From assembly GCF_001027285.1 (NCBI RefSeq), contig NZ_CP011509.1, positions 6,162,501-6,226,500 on the forward strand: a stretch of DNA of 64,000 nt. The letters run 5' to 3'. The stretch comes from Archangium gephyra. GTDB taxonomy: Bacteria > Myxococcota > Myxococcia > Myxococcales > Myxococcaceae. The position numbers and the translations under genes are program-made. The notes beneath the pieces are model-generated. The model made no database searches and had not been told where the DNA came from. It saw only the letters and a list, made by a program, of their open reading frames with translations. Positions 8,553 to 18,736 of this stretch are shown piece by piece (position 1 is the stretch's first letter; each line of letters starts with the position of its first letter).

Positions 8553-8907
8553 ATGCGGAATTTCTTACCTCGCCGGTCTGCCCTACTTCTCGTCCTTGTG
8601 GCGTCCGTGGCTGCCTCCAGAGAGCGATTCGGGAGCGAACGCATCCCCTCAGTTCGAAGCGTCTACGTCCGGAACGCCCCACAGGAGAGGGCCGAACAGT
8701 TATTCGTGACTCGGGACGTGACGACCGTTCTCCGGTTTCAGCAACCCTGCACCGAGGCAGGAACGAAAATGCTTGGGTGGGAAGGACGTTTTGAGCCGGT
8801 CATGTGTGCTGGGAAGCGAGTGCTTATTGAACCGCTTTCAAGCCCTTGAACCCGAGGACCGATTTCTCTTGGTGGTCAGGCTTGCGGATGGGACGGAAGT
8901 TCCCTTT
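8553..8907 (+). pseudogene. DUF2381-family gene, frameshifted and truncated
   Basis: The N-terminus (MRNFLPRRSALLLVLVASVA) is a signal peptide, followed by the pattern of the myxobacterial DUF2381 (TIGR02268-like) paralogous family: VRNAPQERAEQLFV, TTVLRF and KRVLIEPLS. The frame stops at 8847, but the expected continuation (ALEPEDRFLLVVRLADGTEV) is present in another frame, so a one-base shift has occurred near 8840. Homology then ends at the IS5-like transposase remnant and the C-terminal two thirds are missing. It is a dead gene, broken by indel and by insertion or deletion around the IS. Confidence 0.7.
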
Positions 8908-8912
8908 AGATC

Positions 8913-9655
8913 CTATTCCGGTAGGACGCGGTGAAACCACGCGATGACACCGCAGGCTAGGTGCAGCATGGCCAGCCAGGTGTCCTCGCGTTTCTCCCAA
9001 CGCACCAAGATGCGCCGGAAGCGGTTGTGCCAGGAATGCGCTCGCTCCACCACCCACCGTCGCGCCTTCTTGTGGGCGCTGCGCTCCATCTCGCGCGTGC
9101 GGTAGTCACGCGGCCGTACATGCAGGGTCAAGCCAAAGTCCTCAGCGACCCGTCGCACCTCGTCATAGTCGTAGCCTGCATCCAGACACAGGCCCTGCGG
9201 TTGTTGGCTCGTGGAACCAGGCCGCGGCACGGGGATGGATTCGAGCGTCTGGCGCAGCAGTTTGTGGCCCTTCGTGTTGGCGCCACCCACCACGAGCCCG
9301 ATAGGTACGCCCCGCCCATCGCACAGCACGCTTCTCTTGCTCCCTTTTTTCCCTCTGTCGGTGGGGTTGGGGCCGGTTTTTTCCCCTCCCAGCGGCGCTT
9401 TGCCCTGGGCTCCGTCTACAGCCAGCCACTCCCAGTCGATGCCTCCCAGCGCCTCGTACATCAGCAGCCCCTGGCGCCAGAACTCCCAAAACACTCCAGC
9501 CTCCAACCACTCCCGGAAACGTCTGTAGGCCGAGGACGGTCCGCACACTCCTGTGGCCTTCAGCGCTCGCCACTGCATGCCCGTGCGCAGCACCAACAAG
9601 ATGAGGGTGTTCCCCTGGACGCGATGCGAGCCGGGGCCGAGGAACACGGGTGTAG
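8913..9655 (-). mobile_element. IS5-family transposase, 5'-truncated remnant
   Basis: The coding frame (244 residues from 9647) matches IS5-family DDE transposases: VLRTGMQW in the N-terminal part, LAVDGAQGK with the first Asp, CLDAGYDYDEV with the second Asp, and VVERAHSWHNRFRRILVRWEK with the catalytic Glu. The usual ~35-40 N-terminal residues are absent; the readable frame begins where the REP-like palindrome starts. No complete pair of terminal inverted repeats could be found. The element is therefore probably inactive. Its 3' end abuts the broken DUF2381 gene. Confidence 0.82.
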
Positions 9656-9691
9656 ACCCTCACCCCCCGCCCTCTCCCAGAGGGAGAGGGA
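9656..9691. repeat. REP-like palindrome, copy 2 of 3
   Basis: Leader accctcaccccccg followed by a perfect 9-bp stem (ccctctccc / gggagaggg) with loop aga. It lies between the truncated end of the transposase and the 3' end of galE. It shares the leader and core with copy 3 at 62515-62549, and the core with copy 1 in inverse orientation. Confidence 0.75.
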
Positions 9692-9709
9692 GCATGCGCA
9701 ACCCGAGTA

Positions 9710-10681
9710 TCAGCGGTTGCGCTGCATCCAGCGCCAGGCGGACTCGACGATGCTGTCGAGCTTCTGTTGCGTGGGCTTCCAGCCGAGCTCGCGCATGATG
9801 CGCGCGGAGCTGGCGATGAGCACCGCCGGATCTCCCGCCCGCCGCGGGCCCTTGGTCACCGGAATCTCCCTTCCCGTGACGCGGCGCGCGCAGTCGATGA
9901 CCTGCTTCACGCTGTAGCCCTCGCCTCCGCAGCCCAGGTTGTAGATGGAGCTCGGGTGGCCCGTGGCCAGCGCATGCAGCGCGAGGATGTGCGCCTGCGC
10001 CAGATCCACCACGTGGATGTAGTCGCGCACGCAGGTGCCATCCGGCGTGGGGTAGTCGTCTCCGAAGACGGTGACGTCCGGACGCAGGCCGGCCGCCGCC
10101 TGGAGCACGATGGGAATGAGGTGCGTCTCCGGGTCGTGGCGCTCGCCACTGCGCCCGGTGGCCCCGGCGGCGTTGAAGTAGCGCAGGCTCACGTACTTCA
10201 GCCCATGGGCGCCGTCGTACCAGCGCAGCGCCCGCTCGAAGGCGAGCTTCGTCTCGCCGTACGGGTTGGTCGGCTGCGTCGGGTCGCTCTCCTCGATGGG
10301 CTGCTTGGCCGGCTCGCCGTAGACCGCGGCCGTGGAGGAGAAGACGAGCACCTTCACGTCCGCCTCGCGCATGGCGTCCAGCAGGCTGAGCCCGCCGAGA
10401 ACGTTGTTGCGGTAGTACTTCGCGGGGACCTTCACCGACTCGCCCACCAGCGAGTCGGCCGCCATGTGCACCACCGCCTCGATCTTGTGCTGGACGAGCG
10501 TCTCGCGCAGCAGCGCGGTGTCGAGCAGATCCCCCTTCACGAAGGTGGCGCCCTCCACCACCGCCTCGCGGTGGCCCTTGTAGAGGCTGTCGTAGACGAG
10601 GGCCTGGTCACCCCCCCGCAGCAACTCCTCCGTCACCACGCTTCCGATGTAGCCCGCACCGCCCGTCACCATGACCTTCAT
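9710..10681 (-). CDS. galE: UDP-glucose 4-epimerase
   Basis: A 323-residue extended SDR that interconverts UDP-glucose and UDP-galactose. Seen: the NAD-binding GGAGYIG at the N-terminus, SSTAAVYG with the catalytic Ser/Thr, NPYGETK (the YxxxK dyad) and the GalE hallmarks SLRYFNAAGA and YIHVVDLA. The start MKVMVTGG is chosen because the Rossmann strand must open the protein; a longer open frame exists upstream. It is the last gene of a minus-strand galactose block and would supply UDP-galactose to the mutase at 12958-14091. Its first ~74 bp overlap the extended 3' end of the upstream frameshifted gene. Confidence 0.95.
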   Translation of the reverse strand: MKVMVTGGAGYIGSVVTEELLRGGDQALVYDSLYKGHREAVVEGATFVKGDLLDTALLRETLVQHKIEAVVHMAADSLVGESVKVPAKYYRNNVLGGLSLLDAMREADVKVLVFSSTAAVYGEPAKQPIEESDPTQPTNPYGETKLAFERALRWYDGAHGLKYVSLRYFNAAGATGRSGERHDPETHLIPIVLQAAAGLRPDVTVFGDDYPTPDGTCVRDYIHVVDLAQAHILALHALATGHPSSIYNLGCGGEGYSVKQVIDCARRVTGREIPVTKGPRRAGDPAVLIASSARIMRELGWKPTQQKLDSIVESAWRWMQRNR

Positions 10682-11858
10682 CGACAGTCCCTCCACACTC
10701 CGCGCAGGCCGCCCGGCCACCGCCGGACACCCGCCGCGCGGGCTTGATTTCATCTTCCTCGAGGTAACGCTCGAGGGCCTTGGTGAGCGGTGGCATGAGC
10801 TGAGCGCGCTCGCTCGCCAGAACGCTGTAGCGCGGCCGCGGCGCTGTCCACCCGAAAGATTCCAACGGGCGTGCTTCCACGTGCCTCGGGTTCAGCCCGG
10901 CCAGGCGGGCGGCCTGGGTCGCGAGCTCCGCCCACGTCACCTCGCCCTCGTTGGTGAGGTGCCAGACGCCGGTCGCCTCGTCCATGAGCAGATCCAGGCA
11001 GGTGTGCACGAGGTCCGGGACGTACGTGGGCGAGACGACCACGTCTTCCACCGCCGCGAACCGCTCTCCGCGGGCGATCGTCCCGAGCGCGAGGGTGAGA
11101 AAGTTGTGATGATCCCACGGGCCGAAGAAGGCCCCCGTGCGCACCACCAGCGCATCGGGCATCCGCTCCAGCACCCGGCGCTCGGCCTCCACCTTGCTGT
11201 GGCCATACTGGTTGAGCGGTTGGACCCGGTTGCTCTCCAGGTAGGCCGAGCGACGCTCCCCTCCGAAGACGAGGTCCGAGGAGAAGGTGACCAGCCGCAC
11301 ATCCCGCGCGCCGCAGGCGGCGGCGAGGAGCTCCGGGCCGAGGGCGTTCTCCCGGAAGCACCGCTCGGCGTCCACCTCGGCGTCATCCACGCGCACGTAG
11401 CCCGCGGCGTTGATGACGGCCCAGGGCTGGTACCGCTCGAGCGCGCGCTCCACCGATTCCGGCGAGGTGATGTCCATGTCCTGGCGGGACAGGAGCCTGA
11501 AGGCGATGCCTCGCGTCGTACACAGCCGCGCGAAGGCCCGCCCCAGGGTGCCCGTCGCGCCCGAGATGAGAATGGGCCGGGGCTGTCCGGCGTCCGCGCG
11601 CCGGGGGGGCACATACGTGGCGTAGGGCGCCGGGCTGTCCCCGTGAAGGCTCGCGGCGAAGTTCGCCTCCGGCCGCTCATCGCGCCGCCACCAGCCGGGC
11701 GAGGCGAGCACCGGGTGCTCGAACTTCCCGCGCGTGGCCAGTGCGTGCGTCATCCAGGCCAGCGCGGTGGGGCGCGGGCGCGGCGCGCGCATGTCGAAGA
11801 CGCCCGGCTCGTAGAAGCCGCGCTCGGCCGTCACCAGCGTGTTCCAGTCGTAGGCCCC
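10608..11858 (-). pseudogene. RmlD-like sugar-nucleotide reductase half of a frameshifted fusion gene
   Basis: This frame carries the end of a GH1 domain (YDWNTLVTAERGFYEPGVFD) followed by a complete NAD(P)-dependent reductase like dTDP-4-dehydrorhamnose reductase. Motifs are SGATGTLGRAFARL, INAAGYVRVDDAE, the Ser region TFSSDLVF and the catalytic YGHSK. It is the 3' half of a bifunctional gene. The 5' half (11831-12961) lies in another frame, separated by one missing base in the ggcccc run at 11853-11858. A trailing tail of ~40 residues after LERYLEEDE runs into galE and looks non-native, hinting at a second indel or loss of the stop. Whether it is a true pseudogene or a sequencing error cannot be told here. 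Confidence 0.7.
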
Positions 11859-12957
11859 AGCAGGCTCCACACGGTGAGGGCACGCACGTCCACGCCCTCC
11901 GCGCGCAGCGAGCACACGGCCTCCCATGCCTCCGCCAGCCAGCGCAGCTGGTCCTCGCGGGTGCAGCCCAGGTGCACCTCGGTGAAGGCCACCGGCAGCC
12001 GGTAGCGCTCCCAGGCCCACTTGAGCACGTCCCGGTGCCCGGAGATGGCGTCCTTCCACACCCCGGCCACGTGCACGTCCGCGTAGGCGTCGCGCTCGTT
12101 GCCGCCGTGCGACCAGGCCGGGTAGTGCTCCATCCGCTCGTCGAGCAGCCGGTCGCTGGTGATGTAGTAGTTCATCCCCACCACGTCCGGGGGCATGGGG
12201 TTGTCGAGGAACCACCCCAGCTCCTGCTCGGACACGCCCCAGCGCAGCAGGTAGGGCCACAGCGGGTGCTGGCGATCGATGCGCCCGCAGAGCAGATCCA
12301 GGCTCAGCCAGCGCCGGTGGTTCTCGAACTCCGCCTGATAGGCGAGGTGCGGCGTGCTGTAGGTGCGCCCCATGTCCTCCGTCTGGATGAGGCGGGCCGC
12401 GGGGTTCACCTCGCGGATGGCGCGCATGGCCTCCACCACCGCGCGGCACTGCACCATCATCGTGCGCGCGAAGGTGGGGTAGTCCTTGCCGTGCGGATAC
12501 CAGTGGCCGTAGAGCCCGCTGAAGCGCCCGGTGGTGAGCGGCTCGTTGACGGGGGTGTAGTCCTCCACCCACGGGTAGCGCTCGGCCACGGCCCGCGCGT
12601 ATTGCGCGAGCTCGAAGGGGAAGGCCGGGTCCACCAGGCTGGTGTGCCTGGGTCCGCTGCCGTGGTGGACAAGGCCCACGATGGGCCGCATCCCCAGCTC
12701 CCGCAGGTGGGCCAGCCGCGCGTCCGGCCACGTCCAGTCCGCGCGATGTGGCCCGTTCGGGGCGATCTGCTCCCACAGCACCGGGTAGCGGATGGCCTTG
12801 ATGCCGAGCGCCGCGATGAGATCCAGGTCCTCGATGCGCCGCCAGTGGCCGCTGCGCGCCATCTGATCGAAGTACCGGTCACCCACCCGGTTGACCGTGC
12901 CCTCGATGCCGCCCCAGAGCTCGGGGAGGCCCTCGGGCCTTCCGGAGTTCTTCGGGC

Positions 12958-12961
<4 letters not shown>
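11831..12961 (-). pseudogene. Family 1 glycoside hydrolase half of the frameshifted fusion gene
   Basis: The GTG start overlaps the TGA stop of the upstream mutase gene (GTGA), so translation is coupled. The protein begins PELWGGIEGTVNRVGDRYFDQ and follows a beta-glucosidase-like (GH1) TIM barrel. The acid/base motif is YTPVNEPLTT, the catalytic-site strand is VAFTEVHLG, and the end is TVWSLLG. At that point the reading frame should continue into AYDWN but shifts to a short wrong tail ending at 11831. Fusions of a GH1-like domain with an RmlD-like reductase are known in actinobacteria and myxobacteria in sugar clusters; their joint reaction is not established. The domain itself looks intact. 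Confidence 0.72.
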
Positions 12962-14091
<1,130 letters not shown>

Positions 14092-14135
14092 GTTGTCTTC
14101 TCCTGTCGGGCGCGGGTCCGCGCCGGGTTCTCGAA

Positions 14136-15332
14136 TCAGAGGGTGGCCGAGTCCTCGCTGGCCGTGACGGGGAGGACCGTGCCGGGCTCGTCCTCCCGCC
14201 GCATCGCGGCGGAATCGAGCAGGGCCTTCATGCGGGCCCAGGTGGTGTCCCAGGACATGGTCGCCAGGTGCGCGTCCACCCGGGGCAGCCACGTGGTGCG
14301 GTCCTCGGTCATGGCCGCCTCGCAGGCGCGCACGAAGTCCTCCGGCGTGTCCGCGATGCGCACCAGGCCCTGCTCGCCGTAGGGGCGCACCACATCCCGG
14401 ATGGAGGTGGACACCACGGGCTTGCCGGCCGCGAGGTACTCGGGCGTCTTGGTGGGGGAGATGAAGCGCGTGGACTCGTTGCGCGCGAACGGCAGCATCG
14501 CCACGTCCCAGCCGGACAGGTACGCCGGCAGCTCCGTGTAGAGCTTGCCTCCCAGGAAGTGGAGGTTGGGCCGCCGCGGCAGGGTCGCCGGGTCGATCTT
14601 CACCACCGGGCCGATGATGATGAGCTGCCAGTCCGGGCGCGCGCTGGCCACCGCCTCCAGCAACCCGAGGTCCATCCGCTCGTCCACCACGCCGAAGAAG
14701 CCGAGCCGCGGGTGGGGGATGAAGCCCTGGTCCGCGGGCTCCTGCAGCTGGCGGCGCGCGGTGGCGAAGTGCGCCACGTCCACGCTGCTGGGGAAGGCGT
14801 GCACGCTGTGGTGCCGGTCCCGCTTGGCCTCGTAGAGGCTCTGGCCGCCGGTGAAGACCACGTGGGCGCGCTCGAGCAGCTCGGCCTCGCGGTGCAGCAG
14901 CGCGGGAGGCGCGCCCCGGAAGGCGGACAGCTCATCCATGCAGTCGTAGGCCACGGCCGACGGCTCCAGGTGGCGCGTGAAGGGCAGCGCCATCGGCGTG
15001 TAGTACCAGCTCACGTAGCGCCGCACGTCGTGGCGGACGAGCAGCTCGTCGAGCAGCGCCCGCTGCAGGGCGATGGTCTGTTGCTCGTCGAGGCCCTCGG
15101 GCAGGTGCGGCACGGCCACCCAGACACCCTCGGGCGAGCGGGTGACGTGGAGCCGCGGCTGCTTGCGGTCGTAGATGGGCTCCTCGAAGAAGAAGACCCG
15201 GCGCTCGCGGGCGAAGCGGCTGAGCAGGTGTTGGGGCCGCTGGAAGACGAAGTTCCAGCGCAGGTGCGAGAGGCACACCAGATCCGGCAGGTGGCTGGCT
15301 TCCATCACAGTGTTGCCCGACTGACTCGTCAT
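14136..15332 (-). CDS. Glycosyltransferase (GT4-like, TuaH type)
   Basis: A 398-residue paralogue of the transferase at 4058-5260. It shares CLSHLRWNFVFQRPQHLL, YDCMDELSAFRGAPP, FPSSVDVAHFA and the C-terminal SPTKTPEYLAAGKPVVST. The GT-B fold with a C-terminal donor-sugar domain is expected. A strong ribosome-binding site (ggagggg) lies just before the ATG. It is directly upstream of the UDP-galactopyranose mutase, so it is the best local candidate to use UDP-Galf or another galactose donor; that is context, not proof. Confidence 0.88.
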   Translation of the reverse strand: MTSQSGNTVMEASHLPDLVCLSHLRWNFVFQRPQHLLSRFARERRVFFFEEPIYDRKQPRLHVTRSPEGVWVAVPHLPEGLDEQQTIALQRALLDELLVRHDVRRYVSWYYTPMALPFTRHLEPSAVAYDCMDELSAFRGAPPALLHREAELLERAHVVFTGGQSLYEAKRDRHHSVHAFPSSVDVAHFATARRQLQEPADQGFIPHPRLGFFGVVDERMDLGLLEAVASARPDWQLIIIGPVVKIDPATLPRRPNLHFLGGKLYTELPAYLSGWDVAMLPFARNESTRFISPTKTPEYLAAGKPVVSTSIRDVVRPYGEQGLVRIADTPEDFVRACEAAMTEDRTTWLPRVDAHLATMSWDTTWARMKALLDSAAMRREDEPGTVLPVTASEDSATL

Positions 15333-15465
15333 CTCTCCCCTCCAGGAGTGCCTTGACGGCTCATGGAGGGACGGTGGGCACCGGTCGCACCTCTTCCCAT
15401 TGAACTCGGGGCCAAACAGCGCCCGTCTGGCTGTCCGCCGTCTCTCACGGAAAGTGCGTTCGAAG

Positions 15466-16596
15466 TCAGTGCTTCGTCTGGGACTCGGGGACGAGCACTG
15501 TCGCCCGGTGGGCCGAGCGCTCCGAGTAGCGGGCGACGATGCGGGCCGCGGCCTCCGCTCCCTTGCCCGCCCTGGCCAGCATCACCACGGAGCCGCCGAA
15601 GCCGCCACCGGTCAACCGGGCCCCGAGCACGCCGGGCTCCGTGCGGGCGAGGTCCACCAGCAGATCAATCTCCGGGACGGACACCTCGTAGTCGTCGCGC
15701 TGCGAGGCGTGCGAGGCGTACAGGAGCGGCCCCAGCGCGGCCAGGTCCCCCGAGCGCAGGGCCCGCACGGTCTCCAGCACGCGCGCGTTCTCGGTGAGCA
15801 CGTGGCGCACGCGGCGGCCGAGCGGCTCGGGCAGCGCCAGGGCGCGGGGCAGCTCCGCATCGGGAAGGTCTCGCAGCGACGCCACTCCGAGCTGGGCGGC
15901 GGCACGCTCGCACTCGGCGCGGCGCACCTTGTAGTCGCCGCCCGCGTGGCTGTGCGTCACCCCCGAGTTGATGACGATGGGCTCCACGCCGGTGGGCAGG
16001 GGCACGCGCTCGTATTGGAGGCTGCGGGTGTCCAGGAAGAGCGCCGCGCCCGTGCCCGCGAGGCTGGAGGCCATCTGGTCCATCACCCCCACGGGCGCGC
16101 CGACGAAGTCACACTCCACCTTCTGGCCCAGCAGGGCGACGCTCACGTCATCCAGCTTCAGCCTGAAGGCCTCCCTCAGGCCCCGCAGCAGCGCCACCTC
16201 GAGCGCGGCGCTCGAGGACAGTCCGCTGCCGAGCGGCACGTGCGAGTGCAGCCACAGGTCGAAGCCCCCGACGTCCAGCCCCTGTGCGCGCAGCACGTGG
16301 GTGACGCCCTGGATGTAGTCGAGCCAGCCCCGGCCGCGCTTCTCCTGGCCCAGCTCGTACTCGTCCACATTCCCCCTGGCGCCGAGGTTGGCACTGAAGG
16401 CGCGGACCCGGCGGTCCTCGCGCGGGGCCAGCAGCACCTCGGTCTGCTGGGGAATGGCCATGGGGAGCACGAAGCCCCCGTTGTAGTCGGTGTGCTCGCC
16501 CATGAGGTTCACCCGCCCCGGTGCCTGGACGCGGACCTGGGGGGGCCGGCCGAAGAGCGTCTCGAAGCGGGGTGCGTCATCCGAGGGGGCTTGCAT
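15466..16596 (-). CDS. galK: Galactokinase
   Basis: A 376-residue GHMP kinase phosphorylating galactose at C1. The galactokinase signature is GRVNLMGEHTDYNGG, the ATP-binding GHMP motif is PLGSGLSSSAALEVALL, and the third motif is ARLTGGGFGGSVV. MDQMAS carries the catalytic Asp. The ATG at 16596 is preceded by ggagg at good spacing; a GTG one codon earlier is also possible. It lies 18 bp after the GH2 gene, so the glycosidase would release sugar that this kinase enters into the Leloir route. No galT was found in the window. Confidence 0.95.
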   Translation of the reverse strand: MQAPSDDAPRFETLFGRPPQVRVQAPGRVNLMGEHTDYNGGFVLPMAIPQQTEVLLAPREDRRVRAFSANLGARGNVDEYELGQEKRGRGWLDYIQGVTHVLRAQGLDVGGFDLWLHSHVPLGSGLSSSAALEVALLRGLREAFRLKLDDVSVALLGQKVECDFVGAPVGVMDQMASSLAGTGAALFLDTRSLQYERVPLPTGVEPIVINSGVTHSHAGGDYKVRRAECERAAAQLGVASLRDLPDAELPRALALPEPLGRRVRHVLTENARVLETVRALRSGDLAALGPLLYASHASQRDDYEVSVPEIDLLVDLARTEPGVLGARLTGGGFGGSVVMLARAGKGAEAAARIVARYSERSAHRATVLVPESQTKH

Positions 16597-16614
16597 CACC
16601 GTTCCTCCCGGGGC

Positions 16615-18573
16615 TCAGGTGCCCGCGGACTCGGGCTCGCCCGACTCGGTGGCGGGCCGGGGACGCCCGGAGGGCGCGGGGGGCATGGGGATGTCGCTGT
16701 GGAAGCGCGGGCCGCGCGTGGCCAACGCTATCTGCTCCAGGGGGAACTTGGGCGTGCGGTCCGAGTACAGCAGCCCGTTGGCCTCCTGGTACGTGTCGGA
16801 GAATTGCGTGTAACAGAAGCCCGCGAACAGCTCGAGCGAGCGCACCACCTCGAGCAGCGCGGTGTAGCGGCGCGCCAGGTCGTCCGGCCCCGCGCACTGC
16901 GAGTAGCCCCACTCCCGCTGGTCGCCGCGCGACATGGAGATGCCGCCGAACTCGGAGAGCACGAGGGGATGGTCCGCATGCGGGTGGCCGTCGAGGACGA
17001 TGACACGCCCGCCCGGCCGCTCGCGCTGGAAGAGGTGCGGGCGCACCTCGTGCGAGTGGTAGCGCTGGGCGATCTTCTGAGGGTCGGCGTCGTAGTCGTG
17101 GATGCCGATGATGTCGGTGGCCACGCTCTCCCAGCCGTCGTTGCCGATGACGGGGCGCCCCGGGTCCAGCGTGCGCGTGAGGTGGAAGAGCGCCTGCACA
17201 TAGTGCCGCTCGGCGGCGTTGTCCGGCAGGTTGGGCACGCCCCAGGACTCGTTGAGCGGCACCCACGCCACGATGCAGGGGTGGCTGTAGTCGCGGGCGA
17301 GCACCTCGAGCCACTCGCGCGTGACCCGCTCGACGGACTGGCGGGTGAAGCGGTAGGCGCTGGGCATCTCCTCCCAGACGATGAGCCCCAGCCGGTCCGC
17401 CCAGTAGAGGTAGCGCGGATCCTCTATCTTCTGGTGCTTGCGCACGCCGTTGAAGCCCATGGCCCGGGCGAGCTCCACGTCCCGCCGCAGCGCCGCGTCG
17501 TCCGGCGCGGTGATGCCCGTTCCGTCCCAGTAGCCCTGGTCGAGCACCAGCCGCATGGGGTAGGGCCGTCCGTTGAGCACGAAGCGGTCCCCCTGCACCG
17601 AGACGGCGCGCAGCGCGGTGTAGCTGTCCACCGCGTCGAGCAGTTGGCCATTGGCGTCGCGCAACTCGATGCGGGCATCGATGAGCGTGGGCGAGGTGGG
17701 GCTCCACAGCAGCTCGTTGCGGAAGTCGTCGATGCCCGGGTCGGACAGGGCGATGCGGCGGTACACCTCGCCGAGCACCACCGTGTACGAGTCCCGGGCG
17801 AGCAGGGTGTCCCCCACGCTCAGCCGCACGTCCAGCCGCAGCCCCTCGGGGCGCGTGCCCTCGATGTGCACCTCGAGCCCCAGCTCCCAGCGGTTGAGGT
17901 TGGGCGTCCAGCGCAGGCCCTCGATGCGGGTGACGGGCACGCGCTCGAGCCAGACCGTCTGCCAGATGCCGGTGGTACGCGGGTACCAGATGGAGTGGGG
18001 ATCCAACTGCCAGTCCTGCTTGCCCCGGGGCTTGGCGAGGTCGGCGGGATCATCCTCCGCGCGCAGGACGAGCTCCTGGGGGCCGTCGCGGTGGAGCAGG
18101 TCGGTGATGTCGATCTTGAAGGGCGTGTAGCCGCCCTCGTGGTGGGCGCAGCGCGAGCCGTTGACCCAGACGGTGGCGGTGTGGTCCACCGCTCCGAAGT
18201 GCAACACCAGCCGCTCCTGGGCGGTGAGCGCGGGTGGCTCGAAGGTGCGGCGGTACCAGCAGGCCCGGTAGAAGCCGGTATCCCCCACGCCGCTGCGCTC
18301 CGTCTCCGGCGCGAAGGGCACGAGGATGCGCGCGTCCCAGCTCACCTCCGCGGGCACCGACCAGCGCCCGAGCGGATCCAGCGCGAACTCCCAGGTGCCA
18401 TTGAGCGGGCACCACCCCGCGCGCCGCAACTGCGGGCGAGGGTAGCCCCGCACGGGCGTCGCGGGATCCTCCGTTGTTCCCGCCCATGGCTCGGGAGCGG
18501 GAGTGGCTTCCGGTACAGTGTCCCGTGGTACAGCGGGAGTGTGTGCCGCACGCTTTGAGTCCTGGCTACCCAT
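16615..18573 (-). CDS. Family 2 glycoside hydrolase (beta-galactosidase/glucuronidase-like)
   Basis: A 652-residue GH2 enzyme. It has a sugar-binding jelly-roll domain (about residues 50-220, with GTWEFALDP and TVWVNG), an Ig-like domain, and a TIM barrel starting near NGRPYPMRLVLDQGYW. The acid/base Glu is in WVPLNESWGV and the nucleophile Glu in LVLSEFGGIS. There is no obvious signal peptide, so it probably acts in the cytoplasm on imported or recycled oligosaccharides. Location directly upstream of galK favours beta-galactosidase activity, but beta-glucuronidase or beta-mannosidase activity cannot be excluded from motifs. Confidence 0.9.
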   Translation of the reverse strand: MGSQDSKRAAHTPAVPRDTVPEATPAPEPWAGTTEDPATPVRGYPRPQLRRAGWCPLNGTWEFALDPLGRWSVPAEVSWDARILVPFAPETERSGVGDTGFYRACWYRRTFEPPALTAQERLVLHFGAVDHTATVWVNGSRCAHHEGGYTPFKIDITDLLHRDGPQELVLRAEDDPADLAKPRGKQDWQLDPHSIWYPRTTGIWQTVWLERVPVTRIEGLRWTPNLNRWELGLEVHIEGTRPEGLRLDVRLSVGDTLLARDSYTVVLGEVYRRIALSDPGIDDFRNELLWSPTSPTLIDARIELRDANGQLLDAVDSYTALRAVSVQGDRFVLNGRPYPMRLVLDQGYWDGTGITAPDDAALRRDVELARAMGFNGVRKHQKIEDPRYLYWADRLGLIVWEEMPSAYRFTRQSVERVTREWLEVLARDYSHPCIVAWVPLNESWGVPNLPDNAAERHYVQALFHLTRTLDPGRPVIGNDGWESVATDIIGIHDYDADPQKIAQRYHSHEVRPHLFQRERPGGRVIVLDGHPHADHPLVLSEFGGISMSRGDQREWGYSQCAGPDDLARRYTALLEVVRSLELFAGFCYTQFSDTYQEANGLLYSDRTPKFPLEQIALATRGPRFHSDIPMPPAPSGRPRPATESGEPESAGT

Positions 18574-18736
18574 GCGACAACAGTAGGCACCGCGTATCCA
18601 CGCGGAGGCGGAGCGTGTGCCCCGCCCGGTCTTGGAGCAGCCAGGCGGAAGCGGGACTCGGGAAGGTGGCGGAAGAGAGGGCGCAGCGCTGAACGGCACG
18701 TGTGCCCGGACACACCCATGGGGGCCGAAACTGGAG

